DNA of 31,715 nt from JAAUQA01 sp036351435. Its GTDB lineage: Bacteria; Pseudomonadota; Gammaproteobacteria; Competibacterales; Competibacteraceae. Each line of letters starts with the position of its first letter. Positions within the stretch are counted from its first letter, which is position 1. The notes beneath the pieces were generated by a model. The model searched no databases, was not told the DNA's origin, and was given only the letters and a program-made list of their open reading frames with translations. Shown here piece after piece: positions 1-8,180 of the stretch. A program made the translations under genes and the position numbers. Location of the stretch: positions 1-31,715 of the forward strand of contig JAZBPA010000090.1 of assembly GCA_036351435.1 (NCBI GenBank), read 5' to 3'.

Positions 1-1
1 G

Positions 2-1378
2 AGAAAGGAATTGAGAAGAGAGATCCAAGAAAACATGGCAACCGCGAGCAGCGCCGTAAAGACGGTGTTTTTGCGCTGGGAGAAACGATTCCTGTTGATG
101 GAGTCGCAGATAGCCAGAGACAAAAGCGACGACTTTCGGGATGTTTCGAATCGCCTGTCCAATGCGCTTGCGGGAATCACGGTTCACCCATTGGGTGAGA
201 TTCCCTATGGCAGTGTACTCGCGATCTCGCGTTTACTACCGTCCGATACCATTTTTCTCGTTGATCGATCCGTCTCGGCAGTACTTCTGGAATACGGGAG
301 CACCAGCTCTCATGCGGCTCTGTTTGCCCGCGAAATGGGCCTGCCGTGCATCTCTGGCCTCTCCAAGCTACTGACCACAGTGCCCAATGGCGCGCTGGCG
401 CTGGTGGATGCAGACACAGGAACCGTCACGATTCGTCCCCAGGTAAAACAGAAACTCAGCTTCCAGAGAAAAATTGATGACAGAGAACATTCGCAACACT
501 TGGCAAGGCAGCATGCTCTGGGTCCTGCGGTTACGAAAGATGATGTGCTGATCTCCGTACTCGCTAATGTCGGATGTAGCGATGATACAGAAAGGGCTAT
601 GTTGAACGGAGCAGAGGGCGTTGGTTTGTACCGTATGGAGCGGGCTTACCTGGGACGCGTTGTACCGCCTAACACCGAAGAACTCCTCACTGAGATGCGC
701 CAGACACTCGAAGCGGCCAAGGGCCACGCCGTCTGTGTGCGCCTTCTGGATCTCGGCACCGATAAACCGTTACCCTTCTTGAGCTTTTTAGCAGAAACAA
801 ATCCCTCGTTAGGACGGCGAGGCATTCGCTTGCTTCGTGAGTATCCCGAACTTTTAAAAACTAATCTACGGGCGGTGCTGGAACTTTCCAAGGAATTCGA
901 CGTGCGTATTCTGGTACCCATGGTCACGTTGCCAGAAGATATCGAAGCGGTGAAGGACGGCCTCATTCAACTCGGTTCTGAACTGCAGATATCTACCATC
1001 CCCAAGCTGGGAGCCATGATTGAAACTCCAGCAGCAGCGCTTTCAGCGCGAGAGATAGTAAAACACTGCGACTTTCTGAGTTTCGGCACAAACGACCTGA
1101 CTCAATACACGTTTGCGGCTGACAGGGAAAATGCGGCGGTGGAGCGATACTATGACGATGCTGCGTATGTCATATTCAGACTGCTGCGATTGGCACATGA
1201 TGACGTACCCGATGTCCCCCTTTCCTTATGCGGCGAACTTGCAGGGCGACCAGAGCACATTCCCAAGTTACTGCAGTGCGGGATAAGGACGCTCAGTATC
1301 GCACCGCCATTGATTCCGACAATCAAAGAAGCCATCCGCGATTCTTTGTGTACAGCACCCCTGACACGAAACCAATGA
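2..1378 (+). CDS. ptsI: PTS enzyme I-like phosphoenolpyruvate-protein phosphotransferase, 5' end outside window
   Basis: Enzyme I takes phosphate from phosphoenolpyruvate onto a histidine and passes it to HPr-type carriers in the cytoplasm. The frame is open from the window edge, so the true start and much of the N-terminal HPr-binding domain lie upstream. Counting from the TTG at 11, the phospho-histidine is H101 in STSSHAALFAREMGLP. The C-terminal PEP-binding barrel follows: GVGLYRMERAYL, RLLDLGTDKPLPFL, NPSLGRRGIRLL, GTNDLTQYTFAADREN and the active-cysteine motif CGELAG. Several motif positions differ from the sequences I know for enzyme I (RTE to RME, RTLD to RLLD, GGDK to GTDK), which suggests a divergent paralogue. 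No HPr or sugar permease gene is visible nearby. An EI-Ntr (ptsP) form with an upstream GAF domain cannot be excluded because the N-terminus is missing. The transglutaminase gene starts 26 bp downstream. Confidence 0.85.
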   Translation, partial: RKELRREIQENMATASSAVKTVFLRWEKRFLLMESQIARDKSDDFRDVSNRLSNALAGITVHPLGEIPYGSVLAISRLLPSDTIFLVDRSVSAVLLEYGSTSSHAALFAREMGLPCISGLSKLLTTVPNGALALVDADTGTVTIRPQVKQKLSFQRKIDDREHSQHLARQHALGPAVTKDDVLISVLANVGCSDDTERAMLNGAEGVGLYRMERAYLGRVVPPNTEELLTEMRQTLEAAKGHAVCVRLLDLGTDKPLPFLSFLAETNPSLGRRGIRLLREYPELLKTNLRAVLELSKEFDVRILVPMVTLPEDIEAVKDGLIQLGSELQISTIPKLGAMIETPAAALSAREIVKHCDFLSFGTNDLTQYTFAADRENAAVERYYDDAAYVIFRLLRLAHDDVPDVPLSLCGELAGRPEHIPKLLQCGIRTLSIAPPLIPTIKEAIRDSLCTAPLTRNQ

Positions 1379-1404
1379 GTGAAGTGTGCCGAATAGGATA
1401 AAAT

Positions 1405-2256
1405 ATGCAGCGCTACAAAATTCTTCATCGTACCTACTACAATTTTTCCGCCGCTGTAAGGCTCGAACCACATGCTTTGCGCCTACGCCCGAGGGAGGGC
1501 CATGAGCTGCGCATCGAATCCGCAACGCTAACGATCACGCCTCCGGCTATTCTACGTTGGCACCGTGACGTGGAGGATAATTCTGTTGCGATAGCGACCT
1601 TCGATGCGCCTGCCAACCAGCTTGTGATTGAGAGCGACGTCATTATTCAGCACTACAACCAAGCCCCCCTTGATTTTCTGGTGGCCGATTACGCGACGGA
1701 CTACCCGTTTTCCTATACACCCGAGGACAGCGTATTGCTGTCACCCTATATGAATATCGCCGCGCACACGGTTAGAGACGTGCTAGCCGAATGGGTGGCA
1801 AATTTATGGCAGTCTGACGAACGGCTTCAGACATACGCCTTGTTGCAGCGCCTTAACGTCCACATCCAGCAAACGCTAGCGTATCGACTGCGCGAGGAAC
1901 CCGGCGTGCAAACCGTAGCAGAAACCCTGTCTCGCGGGACCGGTTCCTGCCGCGACTCTGCGTATCTATTCATGGAAGCCGCACGACGTCTGGGCTTCGC
2001 CTCGCGTTTTGTCAGCGGTTACCTCCACACTTCACCGTCAACGATCAATTTCGGTGCAACCCATGCTTGGGCCGAAGTGTACCTGCCGGGCGCGGGCTGG
2101 AAGGGGTTCGATCCCACTATCGGAGAAATCGTAGGCGCCAATCACATTGCTGTGGCGGTGGCAAGGTTGCCCGAAACAGTGCCGCCCATAGCCGGCTCGT
2201 TCGTCGGGCCCCCGGGAGCGAGCCTTGATGTGGGTGTCTGGGTGACCGAGTTGTAG
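1405..2256 (+). CDS. transglutaminase-like cysteine protease family protein
   Basis: This 283-residue protein has the two-part build of bacterial transglutaminase-like proteins. An N-terminal beta-rich domain starts MQRYKILHRTYYNFSAAVRLEPH, and the papain-like core occupies about residues 150-240. The probable triad is C182 (GTGSCRDSAYLF), H220 (GATHAWAEVYLP) and D236 (GWKGFDPTIG). No signal peptide or membrane segment is evident, so a cytoplasmic location is likely. In other bacteria members of this family often sit with alpha-E or circularly permuted ATP-grasp genes, which are absent here. The substrate is unknown: peptidase or amide-hydrolase activity is more likely than true cross-linking, but that is inference. 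It starts 26 bp after the enzyme I-like gene and is probably co-transcribed with it. Its stop codon abuts the end of the convergent small four-cysteine ORF with no intergenic base. Confidence 0.85.
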   Translation: MQRYKILHRTYYNFSAAVRLEPHALRLRPREGHELRIESATLTITPPAILRWHRDVEDNSVAIATFDAPANQLVIESDVIIQHYNQAPLDFLVADYATDYPFSYTPEDSVLLSPYMNIAAHTVRDVLAEWVANLWQSDERLQTYALLQRLNVHIQQTLAYRLREEPGVQTVAETLSRGTGSCRDSAYLFMEAARRLGFASRFVSGYLHTSPSTINFGATHAWAEVYLPGAGWKGFDPTIGEIVGANHIAVAVARLPETVPPIAGSFVGPPGASLDVGVWVTEL

Positions 2257-2427
2257 TCAGGATCGATTCCGGGGTTCCCGTTGTTCACTCAGCCACCCGA
2301 GGCAGTCATAGCACTGGACATTATCGGTACGTTTATGAAAACCGCATTGACTGCACCGGATCAGCTGACTCTGCCTGCGACGATAAACCAGGGGATCGTG
2401 CCAGTTAATACCTTTCGCTAGGATCAA
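2257..2427 (-). CDS. small four-cysteine (zinc ribbon or rubredoxin-like) protein, hypothetical
   Basis: A 56-codon frame starts at a TTG whose bases overlap the patatin stop codon (TTGA) and ends at the base adjoining the convergent transglutaminase stop. The product contains LIRCSQCGFHKRTDNVQCYD followed by CLGWLSEQ, giving two CxxC knuckles (C25/C28 and C39/C42) with a GF after the first and a GW after the second. That is the look of a zinc ribbon or rubredoxin-type metal knuckle, such as the one ending the LapB family. The N-terminal 24 residues are basic and polar (KGINWHDPLVYRRRQSQ). I do not recognise the protein. The four well-placed cysteines, the coupling to the lipase gene and the exact fit between two genes argue for a real gene. 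Against it are the rare TTG start, the lack of a clear ribosome-binding site and the short length. It could be the third gene of the lipid operon or a relic of a longer protein. Confidence 0.5.
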   Translation of the reverse strand: MILAKGINWHDPLVYRRRQSQLIRCSQCGFHKRTDNVQCYDCLGWLSEQREPRNRS

Positions 2428-3674
2428 CCCACAGCTGCGGAAGACTGACTCCGGTGCTCCGCTAACCAGGAGTCGAGTTGGTCGAGAGCATCGCTTAGCT
2501 CATTGGTGACCGGATGCTGTAATCCAGCCATGCGGTTGACTTCCGGCGGGATGTGTAAATGACTATTAAAATGCCGGTTCTGATCAGCTAACACATCGCT
2601 GCGCAAAGTGATGCCATGGCGAGCCAGCAGCGGTTCGAGGACCTCTTGGCGGTTGCGTAAATCGGCACGAGTGGCCTGATAGGCATGCTCACAGACGCGC
2701 AGCCGTTGGGTGAAGCTAAAAATCCGCGCAAAAAACATATCGGCATCGCGCTGATGTGGTTCAAATAACAGGATATCCCGTCCCGGGTATTGGTTGGCAT
2801 ACCGGGCTAAGCCGGCTTTCATCCGCGAATGGATCACGATGCGAGTGGCTTGCGCCATGACTGCAGGCAGGCCGCCTTCTACAAGTGAAGTCAGGTTTTT
2901 CCGGCGCTGAGAATCCACCAACCGGGGATTAAACGAAACAATAGGATTGATGCAAAACAGCAATTCCGCACCAGCATCCAGTGCGGTCGACGCATGAACC
3001 GTTTTCTTGACACCGCCATCCACATAGTAACGACCATCAATGGCTACCGGCGGAAACAACCCCGGGACCGCGGTACTCGCTTGCACCGCCTTGGAAATGG
3101 GCACATGATCCTGACCGGGTCCACCAAAGCAGGTAATCTCGCCAGTATCCAAATTCATACCCACTACAAATAACTGCCGCTTCAGCTTACGGAAGTCATT
3201 GGTACGCCCACGGCTACGGTAAATTTTAGTGAGGAAGCGGTTGATGCGTTCATTGTCCCATAGGCCCGGCGGTAGCGTGCCTAGCAGTTCACTAACAAGT
3301 GCTCCCGGCAGACTGATATCGTGCGGTTTTTGCACGCAACCCCAAACCGTTTTGATTAGCCGACAGGGAAGGACAGTGAGTCCATGCGCAAAGCGATGCC
3401 ATACTAGCCTGAGGAAATGCTCGGGATTAACCGGAAACGCAGCGGACTGGTTGAGCACCAAGACCTGACAGAGCTTAGCCGGGGTAAAGCCGTTAGCCAG
3501 AGCCGAAGCAACGACTGCGCCGGCACTGACCCCAACGTAGATAGGCAGATCATTGAACTCAATCCCGTCCAATGCCTCTTCCAAGGCAAGCAGTGCGCCG
3601 ATTTCATAGGTGATGCCTAAAGGACCGCCTCCCGCCAAGGCCAGCCCGATACGTGGGCGGGGTGGTGCTACCAT
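2424..3674 (-). CDS. patatin-like phospholipase / lipid acyl hydrolase
   Basis: This 416-residue patatin-fold enzyme should hydrolyse acyl esters of phospholipids or neutral lipids using a Ser-Asp dyad. From the ATG at 3674, the glycine-rich oxyanion loop is GLALAGGGPLGITYEIG (10-26), the nucleophile elbow is GVSAG (48-52, S50) and the dyad aspartate lies in VDGG (D219). All three patatin signatures are intact. About 190 C-terminal residues beyond the core are of unknown role. No signal peptide is seen. I chose the ATG overlapping the upstream stop as TAATG over a GTG three codons earlier, because that overlap is typical of translational coupling. The upstream gene encodes a wax-ester/triacylglycerol synthase, so this enzyme may turn over the same storage lipids or supply acyl groups. 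That is inferred from context only. Confidence 0.87.
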   Translation of the reverse strand: MVAPPRPRIGLALAGGGPLGITYEIGALLALEEALDGIEFNDLPIYVGVSAGAVVASALANGFTPAKLCQVLVLNQSAAFPVNPEHFLRLVWHRFAHGLTVLPCRLIKTVWGCVQKPHDISLPGALVSELLGTLPPGLWDNERINRFLTKIYRSRGRTNDFRKLKRQLFVVGMNLDTGEITCFGGPGQDHVPISKAVQASTAVPGLFPPVAIDGRYYVDGGVKKTVHASTALDAGAELLFCINPIVSFNPRLVDSQRRKNLTSLVEGGLPAVMAQATRIVIHSRMKAGLARYANQYPGRDILLFEPHQRDADMFFARIFSFTQRLRVCEHAYQATRADLRNRQEVLEPLLARHGITLRSDVLADQNRHFNSHLHIPPEVNRMAGLQHPVTNELSDALDQLDSWLAEHRSQSSAAVG

Positions 3675-5110
3675 TAGTCGCACCCGCCAAAGCGTTGGTT
3701 TTGGTCCGACTGATCACCTGCTGGGGAAGGCGTAAATGCAGCCTGTAACTCGACAAAGGCATCGCCCAAGTAGTCTGCCAAGCTGTCCACATCGGGTAGG
3801 GCCTCGCGGCAGGTCAGAATGCCAAAGTCGAGGTTATCAGCATGACTGGTGATGGTGATATTGAGCGCAAGCCCATCAACCAGCATCGACAATGGATATT
3901 GCGCCACTAGCTTAGCCCCATTGAGATAAAGTGCCTGTCGTGGTCCAGGCACATTGGAAACCACCACATTGGCTGGCGGCGCAACGTGTGCACTCACACC
4001 TAGTTGTTGGATGAGCAACAATAGCCCGCCGAATAACAAGATATGTTGATTGGTAGTTTCCATGGATTGTTTGCTGAACTGGAACTTGGCCGCTTTAGCT
4101 GAAGCTTTGATAGCGGTGAAACGTTGGCTAGGATCGGCTTGCTCGCTAGCCAAAGAGCATAACACGGCGAACACCTGGTTGCCTCCAGCTAGAACATCTT
4201 GCGCCGACCGCATAGAGACCGGCATAAACGCAACCAGGGACTGCGCCGGCAATGCCTGCTTGGCCATGAGGTAGCGTCTGAGCGCGCCGGCGCAAACGGC
4301 GAGCACTACATCGTTCACAGTGGCATCAGCTACCTTACTAAGCGCCTTGACCGCTGTCAGGGACAGAGTATGGACGGCCAAGCGACGCTGTGCAGAAACA
4401 GGCACATTGAATAGCGTTTTAGGCGCGGTAAAAGGCAGCGGTACTGTGCTTTGCCGTAGATTAACCGCTTGTAGCCCCGCATTTACCAAACTGACCGATA
4501 GCTCAGGCAGGGAACGCAGCTGGCCAAGTAAGCCCACAAAAGTTTTGCCGGCCTTAGTTAATAATCCGGGTGGAAGATTCTCGACTAACCGCTTGCGAGG
4601 AGGCTGCCATAGCGTCCGGGTGATGCTAGCTTCAGCGGACTGGCAGAAGGTATTCACCATTAGATTTAGGCCGGTAATGCCATCGACGAGCGCATGATGG
4701 ATTTTACAATAAATCGCAACGCGCCCGACCTGCAACCCGTCGATAAAATGAATGTCCCACAACGGTCGGGAGCGATCCAACATCTGGCTATGCAGTTGTT
4801 CGACGAACTCCAGCAATTGTGCCTGGGTGCCCGGTTTAGGCAACCGCGCGAAATGCACGTGCTTGTCCAGCTCGAATTCCTCGTCCTCGACCCAACTCGG
4901 CAAATCGAACTTGGGAATAGGAGTTTTAAGCTTGTAATTGAAAGGTGGGTTGACATGCTGCCAATTAGTCAGGCCTTCTCGAAGGTCACGGAAGAAATCG
5001 CCACGATAGCCTTTGGGCAACTGGAAAATCCACAATCCCGCCACATGAGCCAGCTGATTGGGTGTCTCCAGTTGCAGAAAAGCCCAATCGGTCATGCTTA
5101 GCTTTTTCAT
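3674..5110 (-). CDS. wax-ester synthase / acyl-CoA:diacylglycerol acyltransferase (WS/DGAT)
   Basis: This enzyme joins a fatty acyl-CoA to a fatty alcohol (wax ester) or to diacylglycerol (triacylglycerol), normally at the cytoplasmic membrane where lipid inclusions form. The protein is 478 residues, the usual WS/DGAT length. Numbering from the ATG at 5110, the catalytic HHxxxDG motif is HHALVDG (H138, H139, D143). It is preceded by RPLWDIHFIDG and followed by NDVVLAVCAGALRRYL (about 266-281) and SNVPGPR (about 385-391), all conserved in the family. The ATG at 5110 is preferred over an ATG six codons and a TTG seven codons upstream, because AGGA stands eight bases before it and family proteins begin close to the LSMTDWAFLQLE segment. 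Its stop overlaps the patatin start, so the two form an operon. The gene diverges from hisB across 220 bp. Which lipid is made cannot be read from sequence. Confidence 0.92.
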   Translation of the reverse strand: MKKLSMTDWAFLQLETPNQLAHVAGLWIFQLPKGYRGDFFRDLREGLTNWQHVNPPFNYKLKTPIPKFDLPSWVEDEEFELDKHVHFARLPKPGTQAQLLEFVEQLHSQMLDRSRPLWDIHFIDGLQVGRVAIYCKIHHALVDGITGLNLMVNTFCQSAEASITRTLWQPPRKRLVENLPPGLLTKAGKTFVGLLGQLRSLPELSVSLVNAGLQAVNLRQSTVPLPFTAPKTLFNVPVSAQRRLAVHTLSLTAVKALSKVADATVNDVVLAVCAGALRRYLMAKQALPAQSLVAFMPVSMRSAQDVLAGGNQVFAVLCSLASEQADPSQRFTAIKASAKAAKFQFSKQSMETTNQHILLFGGLLLLIQQLGVSAHVAPPANVVVSNVPGPRQALYLNGAKLVAQYPLSMLVDGLALNITITSHADNLDFGILTCREALPDVDSLADYLGDAFVELQAAFTPSPAGDQSDQNQRFGGCD

Positions 5111-5330
5111 GATTTCAATCCTGACCATCAAGTAAAGGAGTTAAAGGCCAGTCACTGTCGCTAATGACTATCGCATGAAAGTCTTGAAAATACCGGGTCA
5201 ACTGCAAAGTCAGATGCGCTGACGCTGGATATCCCGCGCAAGCCTATTCAACCTGTCCGTTAATCGCGGTATGCTAACCCATATCGTAAATTGAATTTTC
5301 TAAATCACTCCGACTATTACACAATTATCT

Positions 5331-5921
5331 ATGTCCGCACGCACAGCTACAGTCGGTCGCGAGACCCTGGAAACCCAAATTTGCCTTTCCCTTAATCTGG
5401 ATGGTGACGGCACTGCCAAACAAACCACAGGGCTGTATTTTCTAGAACACATGCTTGATCAGGTCGCTCGGCACGGTCTGTTAGATCTGGATATTCAAGC
5501 TAAAGGCGATTTACATATCGATCAACACCACAGTGTGGAAGACATTGGAATTACCCTCGGCCAGGCGTTTAAACAAGCGCTGGGTGATAAAAAAGGCATT
5601 CGTCGTTATGGTCACGCCTATGTGCCCTTGGATGAGGCTTTATCGAGAGTGGTCATTGATTTTTCGGGCCGACCCGGCTTGGAGTATTATGTAGAATACC
5701 CGCGCGCGCGGATTGGGGATTTCGATGTCGATTTATTCCGGGAATTTTTCCAAGGTTTTGTGAATCATGCCCAGGCAACCCTGCACATCGACAATCTGCG
5801 TGGCCGTAATGCGCACCATATCGCCGAAACCATATTCAAGGCTTTCGGTCGCGCCTTGCGGATGGCAATAGAATTTGATCCCCGCGTGTCCGGCATTCCC
5901 TCGACCAAAGGCAGCCTCTAA
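5331..5921 (+). CDS. hisB: imidazoleglycerol-phosphate dehydratase
   Basis: HisB dehydrates imidazole-glycerol phosphate to imidazole-acetol phosphate, the sixth step of histidine synthesis. At 196 residues it is the monofunctional form, without the phosphatase domain of the enterobacterial HisNB fusion. The manganese ligands are present: H40, H66/H67 with E70 (DQHHSVED), H146 (VNHA), H162/H163 with E166 (NAHHIAE). It ends with the conserved IPSTKG. The usually invariant TGxGFLDHML appears as TGLYFLEHML, with G to Y and D to E next to ligand H40; this is odd but does not remove a metal ligand. The ATG lacks a recognisable Shine-Dalgarno sequence. The start is fixed by the family N-terminus (RTATVxRxTxETQI). 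It opens the his cluster, and hisH follows after 25 bp. Confidence 0.96.
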   Translation: MSARTATVGRETLETQICLSLNLDGDGTAKQTTGLYFLEHMLDQVARHGLLDLDIQAKGDLHIDQHHSVEDIGITLGQAFKQALGDKKGIRRYGHAYVPLDEALSRVVIDFSGRPGLEYYVEYPRARIGDFDVDLFREFFQGFVNHAQATLHIDNLRGRNAHHIAETIFKAFGRALRMAIEFDPRVSGIPSTKGSL

Positions 5922-5946
5922 CCCGACTCCTCCCAGGGAAAGTGTT

Positions 5947-6588
5947 ATGACCAGCATTGCAATCATAGACTACGGGATGGGCAATCTGCGCTCCGTGGCC
6001 AAAGCGTTTGAGCATATCGCACCGAAAGCGCGGGTCTTAGTCACGCAAAAAGCGACCGATATTCTGCATACCGATCGCGTGGTGTTACCTGGCCAAGGTG
6101 CAATCCGCGATTGTATGCGTGAGCTGCGCCGTTGGGAACTGATTGATGTGATCACCGAGGCGGTTCAGCGTAAACCTTTTTTGGGCATCTGCCTGGGACC
6201 GCAAGCGCTATTAGAGTCCAGCGAAGAAAACGGCGGGGTCCGCTGTTTGGGACTGTTACCCGGGCAGGTCGTGTGGTTCGGTGATCAACTCCGTGATCCG
6301 ACCACTAAGGAACGAATCAAGATCCCGCACATGGGCTGGAACCAAGTACATCAAACCTCCAATCACCCGTTATGGCAGGGCATTCCGCAAGACAGTCGAT
6401 TTTACTTCGTGCACAGTTATTACTTGCAACCCGCTGTGACAACGCTCACGGCCGGTAAAACGTTTTATGCTTTCGATTTTACCGCAGCGCTCGCTCAAGA
6501 CAATATCTTTGCCGTGCAATTCCACCCGGAAAAAAGCGCGCGGGCAGGGTTAAAACTGTTGACTAATTTTGTCGAGTGGAATCCCTAA
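5947..6588 (+). CDS. hisH: imidazole glycerol phosphate synthase, glutaminase subunit
   Basis: HisH hydrolyses glutamine and channels ammonia to HisF, making imidazole-glycerol phosphate and AICAR. It is a 213-residue class I glutamine amidotransferase with nucleophile C82 (FLGICLGPQAL) and the H193/E195 pair in VQFHPEKS. The family-typical methionine after CLG is proline here, next to the oxyanion region. The start is the ATG at 5947, which begins the family sequence IAIIDYGMGNLRSV and has AGGGA about nine bases upstream. An upstream in-frame extension exists but would overlap hisB and lacks family similarity. It sits between hisB and hisA, and HisF is encoded downstream, so the complete synthase is present in this cluster. 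Confidence 0.96.
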   Translation: MTSIAIIDYGMGNLRSVAKAFEHIAPKARVLVTQKATDILHTDRVVLPGQGAIRDCMRELRRWELIDVITEAVQRKPFLGICLGPQALLESSEENGGVRCLGLLPGQVVWFGDQLRDPTTKERIKIPHMGWNQVHQTSNHPLWQGIPQDSRFYFVHSYYLQPAVTTLTAGKTFYAFDFTAALAQDNIFAVQFHPEKSARAGLKLLTNFVEWNP

Positions 6589-6627
6589 ATCCGACTAATT
6601 CTCTACCCAGAAAAATCGAGAACTACT

Positions 6628-7362
6628 ATGTTATTGATACCCGCAATCGACCTTAAGGACGGCAAGTGCGTACGGTTGCGCCAAGGACGGATGGACGATG
6701 TCACCGTATTTTCCGACAACCCTGTTGTTATGGCTGAACGCTGGGTCGCCGCAGGCGCACAGCGCTTGCACATCGTGGACCTGAACGGCGCGTTCGCCGG
6801 CAAGCCGGTCAACGCGCCGGTTATCCGCGAAATCGCCCAGGCTTTTCCGGATTTACTCATTCAAATTGGCGGTGGAATCCGCACCGAGGAAACCGTTGAC
6901 GCTTATTTAGATGCAGGTGTCCAATTCGTCATCATTGGTACCCGCGCTGTTAAGGAACCCCATTTTGTCGAGGATTTATGCCTGGAATATCCCGGACATA
7001 TTATTGTCGGACTGGATGCAAAAGACGGGAAAGTGGCTATTGAGGGTTGGTCTAAATTGTCCCGACATGATGTCATCGATTTGGCGCAAATATTCGAACG
7101 TAACGGCGTGGAAGCAATCGTCTATACCGATATTGGGCGCGATGGTATGATGGAAGGGGTCAATGTTGAGGCTACCGCCAAGCTGGCCCGTGCCATTTCC
7201 ATCCCTGTCATTGCCTCCGGCGGCGTGAGTACATTAGAAGATATTCGCGCATTGTGCGCGGTGGCGGATGAAGGCATTATGGGCGCCATCATCGGTCGTG
7301 CTCTTTATGAAGGCACCATTGATCTGGCCACTGCCCAGCAGCTAGCGACAGCTGCCAATTGA
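6628..7362 (+). CDS. hisA: phosphoribosylformimino-AICAR phosphate isomerase
   Basis: HisA is the (beta-alpha)8 barrel that converts ProFAR to PRFAR through an Amadori rearrangement. The 244-residue length is normal. The two catalytic aspartates are D8 (LIPAIDLKDG) and D130 (GLDAKDG). The phosphate-binding loops are IGGGIRTEE (about 80-88) and ASGGVSTLED. TDIGRDGMMEGVN matches the active-site loop of the family. Start ATG 6628 opens directly with the conserved LLIPAIDL. It lies 39 bp after hisH. A stable hairpin separates its stop codon from hisF. Confidence 0.97.
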   Translation: MLLIPAIDLKDGKCVRLRQGRMDDVTVFSDNPVVMAERWVAAGAQRLHIVDLNGAFAGKPVNAPVIREIAQAFPDLLIQIGGGIRTEETVDAYLDAGVQFVIIGTRAVKEPHFVEDLCLEYPGHIIVGLDAKDGKVAIEGWSKLSRHDVIDLAQIFERNGVEAIVYTDIGRDGMMEGVNVEATAKLARAISIPVIASGGVSTLEDIRALCAVADEGIMGAIIGRALYEGTIDLATAQQLATAAN

Positions 7363-7367
7363 TCTTC

Positions 7368-7386
7368 GCGAGGAGACTCTCCTCGC
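7368..7386 (+). other. intercistronic stem-loop between hisA and hisF
   Basis: GCGAGGAG and CTCCTCGC are perfect complements (8 bp, mostly GC) around a three-base ACT loop, beginning five bases after the hisA stop. The hisF ribosome-binding region GGAG (7392-7395) and ATG (7407) follow outside the stem. No T-run follows, so this looks more like an mRNA stability or translation-pausing element than a terminator. Confidence 0.5.
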
Positions 7387-7406
7387 CCTTTGGAGCATTC
7401 ATCTTA

Positions 7407-8180
7407 ATGGGTTTGGCTAAACGCATCATCCCCTGTCTGGACGTCGACCGTGGCCGAGTAGTCAAAGGAGTCAATTTTGTCGCGTTTCGCGATGCTGGTG
7501 ACCCCGTTGAAGCAGCCTGGCGTTACGACGAACAGGGTGCGGATGAACTCACTTTTCTGGATATCACCGCCAGTTCCGATGAACGGGACACCATAGTCCA
7601 TGTTGTTGAACAAGTCGCCAGTCAAGTGTTTATTCCGTTGACAGTGGGTGGGGGTATCCGCACCGAAGCGGATATAAGGCGGATGCTTAATGCCGGTGCC
7701 GATAAGGTATCTATTAATACCGCCGCGATCCACCGCCCCGAATTCGTCCGCGATGCAACAGAGCGTTTTGGTAACCAATGTATCGTAGTGGCTATTGATG
7801 CCAAGGCGGTACATCAACCCGGCGAATCAGCCCGCTGGGAGATTTTTACTCACGGAGGACGCAGACCCACGGGTATTGATGCGGTCGCTTGGGCGCAACG
7901 TATGGTCGAGTATGGTGCGGGTGAAATTCTGCTGACTAGTATGGATAGGGACGGCACTAAAGCCGGATTCGACCTGGAATTGACCCGTACCATTAGCGAA
8001 GCGGTGAGTGCGCCAGTGATTGCCTCAGGCGGTGTCGGCACCCTGGATCATTTGGTCGAAGGTGTCCAACAAGGCAAGGCGGATGCCGTATTGGCCGCCA
8101 GTATATTCCACTTCGGTGAATACACCATTGAGCAAGCCAAGCAACACATGCAAGCTCAAGGCATTGAAGTCCGGCTGTGA
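7407..8180 (+). CDS. hisF: imidazole glycerol phosphate synthase, cyclase subunit
   Basis: HisF is the barrel partner of HisH. It uses channelled ammonia to cleave and cyclise PRFAR into imidazole-glycerol phosphate and AICAR. From ATG 7407 the protein has 257 residues, the family length. Catalytic aspartates are D12 (RIIPCLDVDRGRVVKG) and D131 (VVAIDAK). Phosphate loops VGGGIRTEADI (80-90) and ASGGVGTLDH are clear, and the family motif LLTSMDRDGTKAGFD is intact. The in-frame extension upstream to 7359 overlaps the hisA stop and has no family similarity. The start chosen begins MGLAKRIIPCLD, with a weak GGAG 11 bases upstream. HisH and HisF are encoded either side of HisA, a common order in proteobacteria. 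Confidence 0.97.
   Translation: MGLAKRIIPCLDVDRGRVVKGVNFVAFRDAGDPVEAAWRYDEQGADELTFLDITASSDERDTIVHVVEQVASQVFIPLTVGGGIRTEADIRRMLNAGADKVSINTAAIHRPEFVRDATERFGNQCIVVAIDAKAVHQPGESARWEIFTHGGRRPTGIDAVAWAQRMVEYGAGEILLTSMDRDGTKAGFDLELTRTISEAVSAPVIASGGVGTLDHLVEGVQQGKADAVLAASIFHFGEYTIEQAKQHMQAQGIEVRL

Noticed and set aside
2..1378. Enzyme I-like gene as an N-terminally truncated pseudogene
   Set aside because: The frame is open to the window edge, so the missing N-terminus is explained by the window boundary.
3674..3683. GTG start for the patatin gene three codons upstream
   Set aside because: The ATG overlapping the upstream stop as TAATG is a better start, and the three extra residues add no conserved sequence.
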